The position numbers and the translations under genes are program-made. A stretch of 64,000 bases of DNA from the NCBI RefSeq assembly GCF_002368035.1, contig NZ_AP018223.1:19047-83046 (forward strand). Direction: 5' to 3'. Source of the DNA: Nostoc linckia NIES-25 (GTDB lineage: Bacteria > Cyanobacteriota > Cyanobacteriia > Cyanobacteriales > Nostocaceae). The notes under the pieces are model-generated. The model worked only from the letters and a program-made list of their open reading frames with translations, ran no database searches and was not told where the DNA came from. The first letter of the stretch is position 1. The number at the start of each line of letters is the position of its first letter. Below, one piece after another: positions 41,842-52,000 of the stretch.

Positions 41842-42504
41842 GTGGAAAAAAGAAGAGAAAATGGGCGAATCATTTCTAAAGCTATCTCGTTTTTGTTAAA
41901 TCGCATAACTTTGATAGTGCTAGCAGCCACTCTTGTGCTGTTTGTTGGAGGTAGGTTTGAAATAGCAAGTGCAACTCAACCTAACGCAGAATTAGAGATT
42001 CAAAAATTAGCAAGCTGTTACGCGCTGGGAACTGACGCCATTGGTAGAGGAAATCTATTAGAAGGAAAGAATATTTATCGGGATTGTTTTACTCAGGATG
42101 CAGTCCTGACTGCCGTTTTTCCTGATGGTGCAAGCGAAACACGTATTGGAACAGATTCTTGGGCAGATTTTGTTTATTCAGTATTCCAAGGAAATGGATA
42201 TGTAGCTACTCAACACTTGATGGGTACGATAAACATTTCAGTTCAAAATAACAAAGCAACGATGAGTTCTTATCTTCACGCGACTCATAAACGTTCAGAA
42301 ACTAGTATCGATGTCGCTAATGGGACTTATGAAGATGAAGTCGTCAACAAAAATGGGCGCTGGAAAATCCGTAATCGTACTCTGAAACTTATCGATTTCT
42401 TAAATCTAAGTTCTCCAACTACTAATTCCTCAGCCGCCAATGCTCGAACCACTAATTCCTCAACTACCTTTGTCGTACCAAATATACCTCGCTTAAAACA
42501 CTAA
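41842..42504 (+). CDS. Exported SnoaL/NTF2-like protein
   Basis: 220 residues from GTG 41842 with AGGGGG upstream. A membrane or signal segment TLIVLAATLVLFVGGRFEIA lies near residues 25-45. The rest is an NTF2-like cone: LEIQKLASCYALGTDAIGRG, NIYRDCFTQDAVLTAVFPDG, TDSWADFVYSVFQGNGYVAT, HLMGTINISVQNNKATMSSY and NKNGRWKIRNRTLKLI. Such domains bind small hydrophobic ligands or act as isomerase-like enzymes. A Ser/Thr/Asn-rich tail follows. It sits between two giant kinases; functional link unknown. Confidence 0.82.
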   Translation: MEKRRENGRIISKAISFLLNRITLIVLAATLVLFVGGRFEIASATQPNAELEIQKLASCYALGTDAIGRGNLLEGKNIYRDCFTQDAVLTAVFPDGASETRIGTDSWADFVYSVFQGNGYVATQHLMGTINISVQNNKATMSSYLHATHKRSETSIDVANGTYEDEVVNKNGRWKIRNRTLKLIDFLNLSSPTTNSSAANARTTNSSTTFVVPNIPRLKH

Positions 42505-42539
42505 TTCTGTTTCACTTTAAACTTGATACAAATACCTTG

Positions 42540-42571
42540 GTAGGGTAGCACAGCTAGCTGTGCTACCCTAC
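42540..42571. terminator. Perfect 32-bp palindrome between convergent genes
   Basis: GTAGGGTAGCACAGCT/AGCTGTGCTACCCTAC, perfect self-complementarity, eight bases before the hybrid kinase stop and 36 bases after the NTF2-like stop. Copy 1 is at 20405-20436. Likely bidirectional terminator, spread as a repeat. Confidence 0.65.
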
Positions 42572-42578
42572 GATATTA

Positions 42579-45500
42579 TCAAGAATTATCTGTTATATCG
42601 ATAATTTCATCAAAGCAAAAGTTACGAACTAAATTTGCTAATTCTTCTGCAAAGTAAGAATAATTTGGCTCAATTTGTTCGATGAGTTGGAAAATTCGCT
42701 CGGCATCAACTTCAATGGCTGCTTGATTTAATTGTGCTATCCATTCAGCAGGCATCATCGCAATTGCAGAGTGAATATCCAAAATGGGAGATTGAATATT
42801 GTCCAGCTTTTTCTCTGTGGTATTTTCGCTGGTTTGTTCTGCATAAATATAATCCACATGCAAATATTCAGCGATTTTTTCAAAAATCACTTGTTCTCGG
42901 AATGGCTTACGAACTAAGTCGTCACAACCTGCGGCTAAGATACTTGCTTGTTGTTCTTCAAAAGCACTGGCAGTTAGGGCGATAATTACTGTGGGGCGAT
43001 CGCCATCTATATTTCTTTCCCTAGCTCTAATTTCTTTAGTTGCGTCATAGCCGTTCATTACAGGCATCCGCATATCCATCCAAATTAAGTGGGGTTGCCA
43101 ATTTTCCCAAATAGCGATCGCATCTTGTCCATTATTCGCAATTTTGGTATTAAAACCAACGCTACCAAGCAGTTGCACAATTAGATCGCAGTTTTCTTTG
43201 CGGTCATCCACGACCAAAATCCGATAATCTGGTTGATTTGCTGCCAGTTGCATTACGCGGCTTTTACCTAATCTTGGTGTAGCTTTTAATTCTGCAACTA
43301 AATTAACTTCGATGTCAAAGCTAAAAATAGATCCTTCCCCAGGCGTGCTGGTAATGTGAATGTCACCCCCCAACAATCGCACAAACTGGCGGCTAATAGT
43401 TAACCCTAACCCAGTGCCCTCCTTGGTTTGGATACCGCTTGATGTCTGCACAAAAGGCTGAAACAAATTATTCATTTCTTCTTGTGCTATTCCCCGCCCA
43501 GTGTCTTCGATTTCAAAAATTAGGGATTGGGAAATTGGAGATGTTGACTGTTGACTGATGACTGTTGACTGTTGACTATTGAGTGAGGAGTTAGGAGTTA
43601 AGAGTGAGGAGTTATTCTCCTTGTCCTCCGATCCAACTTCTCTCCTTGTCTCCTTGTCTCCTTGTCTCCCCATCTCCCCATCTCCCCATCTCCCTAACCT
43701 CACCCGCAAGGTGACGCCGCCACTTTGAGTAAACTTGACGGCGTTACCCAAAAGGTTAATCAGGATTTGCCGGAGTTTACCTTCATCTGTTTGGATGTAA
43801 CGCGGGAGATTGGGGGACATTTCAAATTTGAGGAATAATTGCTTGGCTTGTGTCCGCACCTGGAACATTTCTTGTAATGTTTGCAACAAGAAATAAAGGT
43901 CGAAGTCTTCGGGGTTGAAAATGATTTGCCCGGCTTCAATTTTGGACATTTCCAAGACATCGTTAATCAAGTTGAGTAAGTGTTCTCCACTACGGTTAAT
44001 GGTAGCTAAAGATTCACGCTGATTTGACTTGAGGCTGGTGTCTCGTTCCATTAATTGAGAAAAGCCGAGAATCGCATTTAAAGGTGTGCGGAGTTCGTGA
44101 CTCATGTTGGCCAAGAAAGCGCTTTTGGCTCGGTTGGCAGTTTCGGCGGCTTCTTTGGCAATTCTCAGGGCTTCTTCTGCTTGATGTCTGGCTCGACCGA
44201 TCGCTATTATTTCACCAACCAATTTCAATAAATTAATATCTTCTTGGTTCCAGGTTTTCGAGGAGTGAATCATCGCCGCACCAACAAATCCAACGACTCT
44301 GCCAGCATGAACCATCGGCACAGCAAGTAAAGATTGAAACGACATGGTTTCAAACAGTTTTCGCTCTGGTAGATGGGGCGGTAGTTCTTCCACACGAGAG
44401 ATTTGGCGATGTTTACCACGCAGAATTGGCTCGTAGAAATAGGGGAAAACTTCCACAGGCGAACCTCTGGCAATATCAATTAATGGTGGAACGTGTTCGC
44501 TGCACCATTCATGGATGAGGTTAAATTCCTTTTGATCGTTGGAGCATTCAAAAATACAACTGTGTTCGGCATTAATAAATTGAGCGATCGCTCGCAGTGT
44601 AAAGTTAATTGCTGTTTCTAAATCTTGGTCGATGAATTGGCGAGAAATGCTACTGATTAAACTTTCTGCTTGGGTACGACGTTGCAGGGCTGCTTCTGCT
44701 AGTTTGCGATCGGTTATATTACGAGCTACACCGACAATCTCAAAGTTACCTTGGGCATCTTGCGTGCGGGCTATATTAGCAGTTTGCCAAACCCAACCCC
44801 CATTCCGATGTCTACCCCGAAACTCAATATCCGAAATTCCCTCACCTGTTGCGAGGACTGTTTTTGCAACTTCTACACATTTTGGCACATCATCGGGATG
44901 AGTAAATAATGCCAAGGAATTACCCTCGATTTCGCTAGGGTAAAATCCGGTAGTCTTCAAGATATTTGGAGAAATGTAGTTGAAAACCCCATTGGCATCG
45001 ATCGCAAACAGCACATCATTGACTTTTTCGACAATAGTGCGAAACTTTAACTCGCTTCGCTGTAGGGCGGCTTCTGCTTGTAGACGTTCCAATTCTGCAC
45101 CAGCACGGGCAGCAAAGATTTTAACAATCAGTTCCCGTCCGGGATCGGGCTTCATTGGTTTGACATCTATTACTGCTAGATGTCCGATGATTTCGCCGGA
45201 TGAACAGGTTAAAGGAACGCCAAAAAAACTCTCGGCATTCATCTTGATTAAATCTGTATCTTCCGGAAAACAAGCTTGCACTTGTTGGGGGTAGTGACAT
45301 AGGTTGCCTCGCAAGGTATGTTCGCAAGGAGTACCCCGCAAATCATATTCCAAGTTGTCGCAAATCGCACCGGAAGACCAAAATGCTAAAGTGCGGACTT
45401 TAGCTTTTAACTCATCATTAAACTCTGTAACAAGGGCATACTGAACTTGTAATACCTCAGCAAGGTAACGAACGCAAGAATTGAAGAATTCATTGCCTGT

Positions 45501-48218
45501 TTTAGCTGCTGTGCCTTCAACAATTAAGCGTAAAGCCTGTTCTTGCTGTTTGCGATCGCTAATATCTGTAAATACGCAATCGAGGCAAGATTCTTCAGAG
45601 TTGAGCCGCAGTGACAATAATAGCCACACCACAGAACCATCTAAGCGACGCATCTCTACTTCATAATTGCATACTTCGCCGTACTCTTGTACCTGTTTTA
45701 CAATCAGCGCCCGTTCGCTGGGATTTACATATAAATCGGGAATAAAATACTTGCTAATTATGTCACCAGCACTGGCAAAACCTAAAATATTAGCACCGCG
45801 ATCGTTAGCATCTAGAATTAATCCATCTTCTGGACGGGTGCGGAAAATTCCCACTTGGGAATTTTCAAAGATGTTGCGGTACTTCATTTCACTACGACGC
45901 AAGGCTTCTTCTGCTTGCTTGCGTTCTGTAATGTCGCGTCCCACACCTGCGATCGCAATTTCACCGCTAGAAGTCTCGATCGTGGAAGTGTTAAAGTTAA
46001 ACCATCGCCAGTTACCATTTTTGTGTCGCAATCGCACTTCAATATTAGTCAGCTTTTCGCCAGTTATCGCCCTTTGTAAAGCGGTGGCGCTAGTTGGTAA
46101 GTCTTCAGGTTTGGTAAACTCCGCCACAGAATGACCTTCGATTTCCTCCAAGGTGTAACCCATAATTGCAGTTACATTGGGCGAGTGATAGGTAAAAATT
46201 CCTTCTGGCGAGAGAACAAATATCAAATCATTGGCATTTTCGACGATGCTGCGGAATTTTAACTCATTTTCTTGCAAAGCTGCTTGGACGCGTTTGCGTT
46301 CTGTGGCATCGGTACCGACTGAAAGAATTTCGACTAAGTTTCCTTGTTCGTCTATTATGGGTTTATTTGCCCAGACTATCCAAACGCGATCGCCATTTTT
46401 GCACAAGTTCTCATTTTCGTTAAAAATATACTTTTCTGGGTACTCGCAAATATCCACCATTAAAGCTTGCAAGTCGCGTCCAGAAGTTTCGGTTTCTGGA
46501 ACAATTGTGCCGACAACATTACTTCCTGTAATTTCATCTAAATCGAAACCAAATAGTCTTTGACCGTAGTCATTTAAATATAAAATGTCACCGTTGTTAT
46601 CCCAACGCAGAATAATACAGTTGGCTGTTTGCACCAGATCGCGATATTGTGCTTCGCTTTGGCGTAAGGCTTCTTGGGTGCGTTTGCGAGCAGTAATATC
46701 TCGGACTATTGCTAAGATATGCGGCTTGCCATTATAAATACAAGTCGTTCCTTTAACTTCTACATCGATTAAAGTGCCATCTTTGCAGATATCAACTGCT
46801 TGTCCATAAAATTGCTCGCCAGCTCGTGTTTTTTCCACAAACTCATTAAAAATAGCATGTGAATCTGGGTGAATATAAGCAGATGGATGCAAACCTATAA
46901 ATTCTTCGTAGGTATAGCCGTGCATCTGACAAGCAGCAGGATTTATTTCGATGACTGTTTCAGTTTCGATTTCAGTGATAAATAGTCCATCATTGATAGC
47001 TTCAAAAATACTGCGGTATTCCAACTCACTTTGTCGCAGGGCTTCTTCTGCCCTTTGGCGTTGAGTAACGTCGCGAAAACTCCACACTCTACCAATAATC
47101 TGTTCCCCGACGCGCTGAGGACACGAGTAGCGCTCAAATATTCTGCCGTCGTTTAGTTCTAAGCAGTCGTAACTAACTACTTCCGGATTTTGGTATAATT
47201 CTCGGACGCGTTGTAAAAATCCATCGGAGTCTTTTACTTGGTTTGCCAGATGCGCTAGCCGCCGAGGATGACTTGGTTCGTTCAAAAGTTCTGGTGGAAT
47301 CGACCACATTTCTAAGAACTTTTGATTATAACTAGTGATATTACTGGAAGTATTTACTACTAAGATTCCATCTTGAATTGATTCAAAGATAGCATTTAAC
47401 AAAGACAAAGAATTTTCTAGAGCTAGCTGGGTTTTTTTGCGATCGCTAATATCGCGCCCTAAAACCAGTAAAGCTTTGCGTCTGCCATCCTGGTGAAACA
47501 AAGGAGCTTTAATCATATCTAAACTGCTCGTTGTCCCATCAGGTCGAGGAATAACTTCTTCTACCCGATGCACAGATCCCAACTGCCAAGATTGTTCGTC
47601 TGTTTTGCTGCAATTTAGTAAGGCATCCCGATAAAAATTGCTAAATTCTGCTAGTTCTGAGTCAGTTTTGCCACGGTAATCAACACCTTCTAACTCTAAA
47701 AATTCCAAGTTAGCTTGGTTGGACAGCAACCATTTTCCCTCACCATCTTTTAAACAAATGATATCTGGTGTAGCGTTAATTAATGTCTGTAACCGTTCCT
47801 CAGTTTCTTGCAAAGATTCTTGAGCTTGTTTCGTCTCAGTAATATTGCGAATCACCAATATTGCACATTTATTATCGGTTAATCCGATAGAGTTACCGGA
47901 AATTTGTAATGTTATCCTGTGATGTTGCAACTGATAATTTGTTGTTTCATACTCCCCATTGAGTATTCTGATATCGGGATAGGCTGGTAAAGCAACTAAC
48001 TGTCCAGCTTGCTCTAAAGGTAGCAAGTCAATTAACCTCAAGCCGCAGACAGTACCGTGAGCTTGGTTAACCAGAAATTCAAAACTAGAATTGCACCATT
48101 GAATTCGTTGGTCTTCTCCCACCCAGACTACAGCATCAGCGATCGCATCCAGCGTCAGTTCCATCTTATTCAACGTGGTTTGCAACTGCTTTACCTGCTC
48201 TAGCTGTTGTCTGCTCAT
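42579..48218 (-). CDS. Multi-PAS/GAF hybrid sensor histidine kinase
   Basis: 1879 residues from ATG 48218 (ribosome site GGGGAG). Seven PAS-like domains in the first ~900 residues (e.g. LDAIADAVVWVGEDQRIQWC, LQTLINATPDIICLKDGEG, IFEAINDGLFITEIET, FRSIVENANDLIFVLSPEG), a GAF (about 910-1075), another PAS (FRTIVEKVNDVLFAIDANG) and a GAF (about 1210-1375). Then HisKA with phospho-His in FLANMSHELRTPLNAILGFS, HATPase (LRQILINLLGNAVKFTQSGG, IEDTGRGIAQEEM, GTGLGLTISRQF), and a receiver domain (RILVVDDRKENCD, MDMRMPVMNGYDA with the phospho-Asp, VRKPFRE). Inside the HATPase, between VKFTQSGGVTLRVRL and IFEIEDTGRGI, lies an insert of about 60 residues from repeat DNA (43520-43695). The C-terminal ~50 residues have no recognised motif. 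Confidence 0.92.
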   Translation of the reverse strand: MSRQQLEQVKQLQTTLNKMELTLDAIADAVVWVGEDQRIQWCNSSFEFLVNQAHGTVCGLRLIDLLPLEQAGQLVALPAYPDIRILNGEYETTNYQLQHHRITLQISGNSIGLTDNKCAILVIRNITETKQAQESLQETEERLQTLINATPDIICLKDGEGKWLLSNQANLEFLELEGVDYRGKTDSELAEFSNFYRDALLNCSKTDEQSWQLGSVHRVEEVIPRPDGTTSSLDMIKAPLFHQDGRRKALLVLGRDISDRKKTQLALENSLSLLNAIFESIQDGILVVNTSSNITSYNQKFLEMWSIPPELLNEPSHPRRLAHLANQVKDSDGFLQRVRELYQNPEVVSYDCLELNDGRIFERYSCPQRVGEQIIGRVWSFRDVTQRQRAEEALRQSELEYRSIFEAINDGLFITEIETETVIEINPAACQMHGYTYEEFIGLHPSAYIHPDSHAIFNEFVEKTRAGEQFYGQAVDICKDGTLIDVEVKGTTCIYNGKPHILAIVRDITARKRTQEALRQSEAQYRDLVQTANCIILRWDNNGDILYLNDYGQRLFGFDLDEITGSNVVGTIVPETETSGRDLQALMVDICEYPEKYIFNENENLCKNGDRVWIVWANKPIIDEQGNLVEILSVGTDATERKRVQAALQENELKFRSIVENANDLIFVLSPEGIFTYHSPNVTAIMGYTLEEIEGHSVAEFTKPEDLPTSATALQRAITGEKLTNIEVRLRHKNGNWRWFNFNTSTIETSSGEIAIAGVGRDITERKQAEEALRRSEMKYRNIFENSQVGIFRTRPEDGLILDANDRGANILGFASAGDIISKYFIPDLYVNPSERALIVKQVQEYGEVCNYEVEMRRLDGSVVWLLLSLRLNSEESCLDCVFTDISDRKQQEQALRLIVEGTAAKTGNEFFNSCVRYLAEVLQVQYALVTEFNDELKAKVRTLAFWSSGAICDNLEYDLRGTPCEHTLRGNLCHYPQQVQACFPEDTDLIKMNAESFFGVPLTCSSGEIIGHLAVIDVKPMKPDPGRELIVKIFAARAGAELERLQAEAALQRSELKFRTIVEKVNDVLFAIDANGVFNYISPNILKTTGFYPSEIEGNSLALFTHPDDVPKCVEVAKTVLATGEGISDIEFRGRHRNGGWVWQTANIARTQDAQGNFEIVGVARNITDRKLAEAALQRRTQAESLISSISRQFIDQDLETAINFTLRAIAQFINAEHSCIFECSNDQKEFNLIHEWCSEHVPPLIDIARGSPVEVFPYFYEPILRGKHRQISRVEELPPHLPERKLFETMSFQSLLAVPMVHAGRVVGFVGAAMIHSSKTWNQEDINLLKLVGEIIAIGRARHQAEEALRIAKEAAETANRAKSAFLANMSHELRTPLNAILGFSQLMERDTSLKSNQRESLATINRSGEHLLNLINDVLEMSKIEAGQIIFNPEDFDLYFLLQTLQEMFQVRTQAKQLFLKFEMSPNLPRYIQTDEGKLRQILINLLGNAVKFTQSGGVTLRVRLGRWGDGEMGRQGDKETRREVGSEDKENNSSLLTPNSSLNSQQSTVISQQSTSPISQSLIFEIEDTGRGIAQEEMNNLFQPFVQTSSGIQTKEGTGLGLTISRQFVRLLGGDIHITSTPGEGSIFSFDIEVNLVAELKATPRLGKSRVMQLAANQPDYRILVVDDRKENCDLIVQLLGSVGFNTKIANNGQDAIAIWENWQPHLIWMDMRMPVMNGYDATKEIRARERNIDGDRPTVIIALTASAFEEQQASILAAGCDDLVRKPFREQVIFEKIAEYLHVDYIYAEQTSENTTEKKLDNIQSPILDIHSAIAMMPAEWIAQLNQAAIEVDAERIFQLIEQIEPNYSYFAEELANLVRNFCFDEIIDITDNS
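43520..43695 (-). repeat. Heptanucleotide repeats inside the hybrid kinase coding sequence
   Basis: On the + strand: TTGACTGTTGACTGATGACTG..., AGGAGTTAGGAGTTAAGAGTGAGGAG and TCTCCTTGTCTCCTTGTCTCC, CCATCTCCCCATCTCC. These are the units seen between genes. They are open in the kinase frame and encode GDGEMGRQGDKETRREVGSE, DKENNSSLLTPNSSLNSQQS and TVISQQSTSPIS. Confidence 0.85.
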
Positions 48219-49056
48219 CAACGACTCCCCTTAAACAATTATTAATTATTATGAATTAAACGGTTTACAAATTAACGATCGTGTGCTGTGCATCAAACTA
48301 ATAAATGTGTATAGTGATTGTATCGTTACTCCACAGCTGGAATCTTCGACTACAGTAAAACTACACATTCGCTTCCAAATTTTACGGAACTCATAAGTAG
48401 CTCAACCTAAAAAAACGTAAGACGTAAATGTATATAAATGTAGGGTGTGTTATGCCTTATAGCAACGCACCTCCATAGACTCTACATCAACTGAGGTGCG
48501 TTGTCGCAAAGCGCAACGCACCCTACGTTTTATGTTTAATTAAGTTGACCTACTTAACAGTTTTGTTGCTTGGGCTAACTCTTCAGTCAATAGTTTATTA
48601 GAGGGCTTCCAAGTAACTTTAATCAAAGTTTGGGATTGCCTTTTAAACAATTTTTATTACAACAGCGTCAGTCAAATAATTGCTATTTATCAATAAGCTT
48701 GATTTTGACACTCTATATATAGTTGCATTAACGAAGCTCGCCCCAGGCATCGCAGAATGTAGAAGAAACTGAGGAAGTAGGGAACTTAGCATTTCTATGA
48801 ATATAAATTTGATATAAAGATTCAGGTGAAATGCTTGAATATGTCCATAAAACCTTGTATTTTTTTTATAAAACTAGTATTTGCACTTAAGTAATACCTG
48901 GGATAAGTCTACCTAGAGTAGGCTTTATAGAATAATGCGTTGGCAGGTCTGAAAGGGATTTACTCAAGCCTGATATTTGCTGCAATTACGGTTATAAATT
49001 CATCTCTTAGTCGGTTTTTATAAGTACCCTAAATAAATTTTTCGAGGTTCTTGTCC
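48219..49056. other. Long intergenic region upstream of giant protein gene
   Basis: About 840 bases between divergent genes. Contains a GGTGCGTT foldback repeat at 48440-48526 and AT-rich sequence likely holding both promoters. No small gene or riboswitch recognised. Confidence 0.45.
48440..48526. repeat. GGTGCGTTA-type foldback repeat
   Basis: GTAGGGTGTGTTATGCC ... GGTGCGTTG ... CAACGCACCCTAC, another member of the family at 7166-7242, 11.4 kb, 20626-20702 and 63068-63133. Confidence 0.65.
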
Positions 49057-52000
49057 ATGCCTCTAAATCTCATTCAGCCCATCATCGCCAACGTTAAAGT
49101 TTTGCTCCAAGACTTAGCCCAAGATCCCATTCATTTTTATAGTATCTGCGATCGAGCCTTTGGAGACGGCTATAACACTACAGTTGCGGAAACCCTTCGC
49201 ATTCAATGGGAAAATGGTGACTTTAGCGAACTACCAACACTGCAAATGCTGGGTAGTGAGATTATGGGCAATGCCTTGGGAGCTTATGCTAGTTCTACCA
49301 ATACTATATATTTATCGCAAACCTTTCTCAAAACTGCACCATCATCTGAAATTCTCGCAGTAATTCTGGAAGAAATCGGTCATAGTGTTGACTACAAGAT
49401 AAATGTTAATGACAGTCCGGGAGATGAAGGAGAGATTTTTTCTGCCTTAGTTCGAGGTGTGACGCTCAGTGAAGAAAATTTGCAGGCGTTGAAAGCTCAA
49501 AATGACAGTTCCAGAATTCTCGTTGACGGACAACTTTTGTCAGTAGAAAATGCTATCCCCACTGTTACCCTATCGGTATCTCCAGGTAGCGTTACAGAAG
49601 ATGGGAGAAACAATCTAACTTATATTTTTAACAGAAGCAATACAGGAAGTAGTTTCTACGTCTATTTCAGGTTTGGAGGGACAGCGACGTTCAACACGGA
49701 TTACACCGTGAGCGGCGAACCGAGTTTATCTAACTCGAACACTAGTGACAGGGGAATTTATAGTATAACCTTTAATACTAATGGCCCAAGCACGGCTATA
49801 CTAAACATTACTCCCCGTGCAGACTTAACAATAGAAGGGAATGAAACCGTTGTTTTAACTTTAGAGCAGTTTTCAGCTTCACCTTCAGTCTTAGGTTATA
49901 GCGTTGGTACAACAACACCCATCACAGGAACTCTCATCAACGATGATGTTGCAGGTTTCACGATCGCCCAAACGCCGGGTAATAATAATAATGTTACCAA
50001 TTCTTTGTTATTGTCAGATAACTTCAGTGCCCCTAGCAATCCCACGACGACTAATCTCAACTACAATCTAGCAACTCGCCAAACAGGTTCCTTAGTGGGA
50101 ACAACAAACTGGGTAGGCAATGGGAACGTTCAGGTCGGTAACCCGACGCCTGGGATAGATGCTGGTAATTATCTACTCGTTGCCTCTTCGGGAACGGCTG
50201 CTCTAGATCGGAATTTTAATGGAGCGAGTGCCCAAGGGGGGTTGAAAATCGGCTTCGATCTCGCCCCCAATGCTACAGGAAATACTGACCAAAGTGTTTG
50301 GGCAAGTTTTAACCTCGGTTTATCTGCTACCAACAAAAATGCATTGGTTAACGCCAATGTACCGCACTTTGGGATTCTCTTTCGCGGCAATGGCGGTATT
50401 CAAGCTTTTGATGGCAGCAACGATGTTACTGGTGGTTATAGCAGTTGGGGGGGAACGGGCAACAATGGAACGCTACATCCATTTTCGATTGTCTTGACAG
50501 ATCCCACCGACAACAATCCCTTCAATGGAGTTGGTCAAACTAATATTGATGTCTATAGTAATGGTTCTCTGATTTACAGCTATGTCAAGGGGAATGGCGG
50601 CTATAGCGACAATTATTTTAATTTTGGGGGTTTATCAGTTGCTGGCATCGATAATTTAAAGATAGAGAAATTAGAGGAAACGTTGAGGCTGGCTGAAGGA
50701 GGAGCAACGGATAACTACAGCGTTGTTTTAAATCGTCCGCCGACGGCTAATGTCACCCTTGCCCTCAACGGGGGGACTCAATTAAGCACGAATGTTAATA
50801 CATTGACCTTTACGCCAAGCAATTGGAATGTGGCACAAACCGTGACGGTATCAACCATCAATGACGGCATTGCAGAAGGCCCCCACCAGGGAAGTGTTAC
50901 GACTACCGTTACCAGCAGCGATCCCAATTATAACGGGATAACCGTTGCGCCAGTTGTGGCGAAGATCGACTTTAATACAGCCCCCACTGCGCTTTTTTTT
51001 ATTCCTCGACAACCCTTAATTACTGAAAACACCAATATAACAAGCAACATTAAAGTCGCAGATATTAACATCATTGATGATGGGATAGGAAACAATATCC
51101 TGAGATTGGCAGGAAGCGATGCCAATTTCTTTGAGATTAGCAATAACGCTTTGTATCTCAAAGCCAATACAAATCTCGACTATGAAATTAAGAATAGTTA
51201 TAACGTCTCCGTTGAAGTTGACGATCAAACAGTAGGCACGAATCCTGATGCCACAGCCAGTTTTACCCTAAATATTGGCAACCTGCCTGAACCGAAAACC
51301 TACCAAGTAACCAACACCAACGATAGTGGCGTAGGCAGTTTGCGTCAGGCAATTCTCGATGCCAATGCCAATCTCGGCGCAGATACGATTATCTTTACAG
51401 GTTCTACCTTTAGCGATGCCACGCCTGATACCATTCGTCTGTTATCGATGTTGCCGATTGTCAGCGAAGATCTAACTATTACAGGTACGGGAACAGACAA
51501 ACTCACGATTAGTGGGGATGCCAATAACAATGGAATTAATGATACAGGAGATGTTCGCCTTCTATTTCTCAATCAAGGCGCTATTTCGATCTCCAATCTC
51601 ACCTTAGCCAATGGACGCGGTAAAGGCGGAGATGGTGCTGATGGCGGCGGCGGCGGCGCTGGAATGGGTGGAGCCTTGTTCATCAACGGACTATACAATG
51701 GCACATCTGTAACTACTAATGTCACTCTGACTAATGTTGCTTTTACCAACAATCAGGCGATCGGGGGACGTGGCGGCGATATCTTCTACTACGGTGACAA
51801 TGATTACACCGGAGGTGGTGGTGGCGGCGGCGGCTTCAGTGGTAATGGGGGGAAAGTCGGGTACTATGAATTCTTTCGTCCCCAAGGTTATTTCGAGTTT
51901 TATGGCGAAGGCGGCGGTGGCGGCGGTGGCTTCAATGGCAATGGTGGCATTGGTAGCTACAAAGGTGGTGGCGGCGGTGGTGGCTTCAATGGCAATGGCG

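Noticed and set aside
45667..46134. 155-codon reading opposite the hybrid histidine kinase
   Set aside because: Antisense shadow of conserved PAS-domain coding sequence; no start signal.
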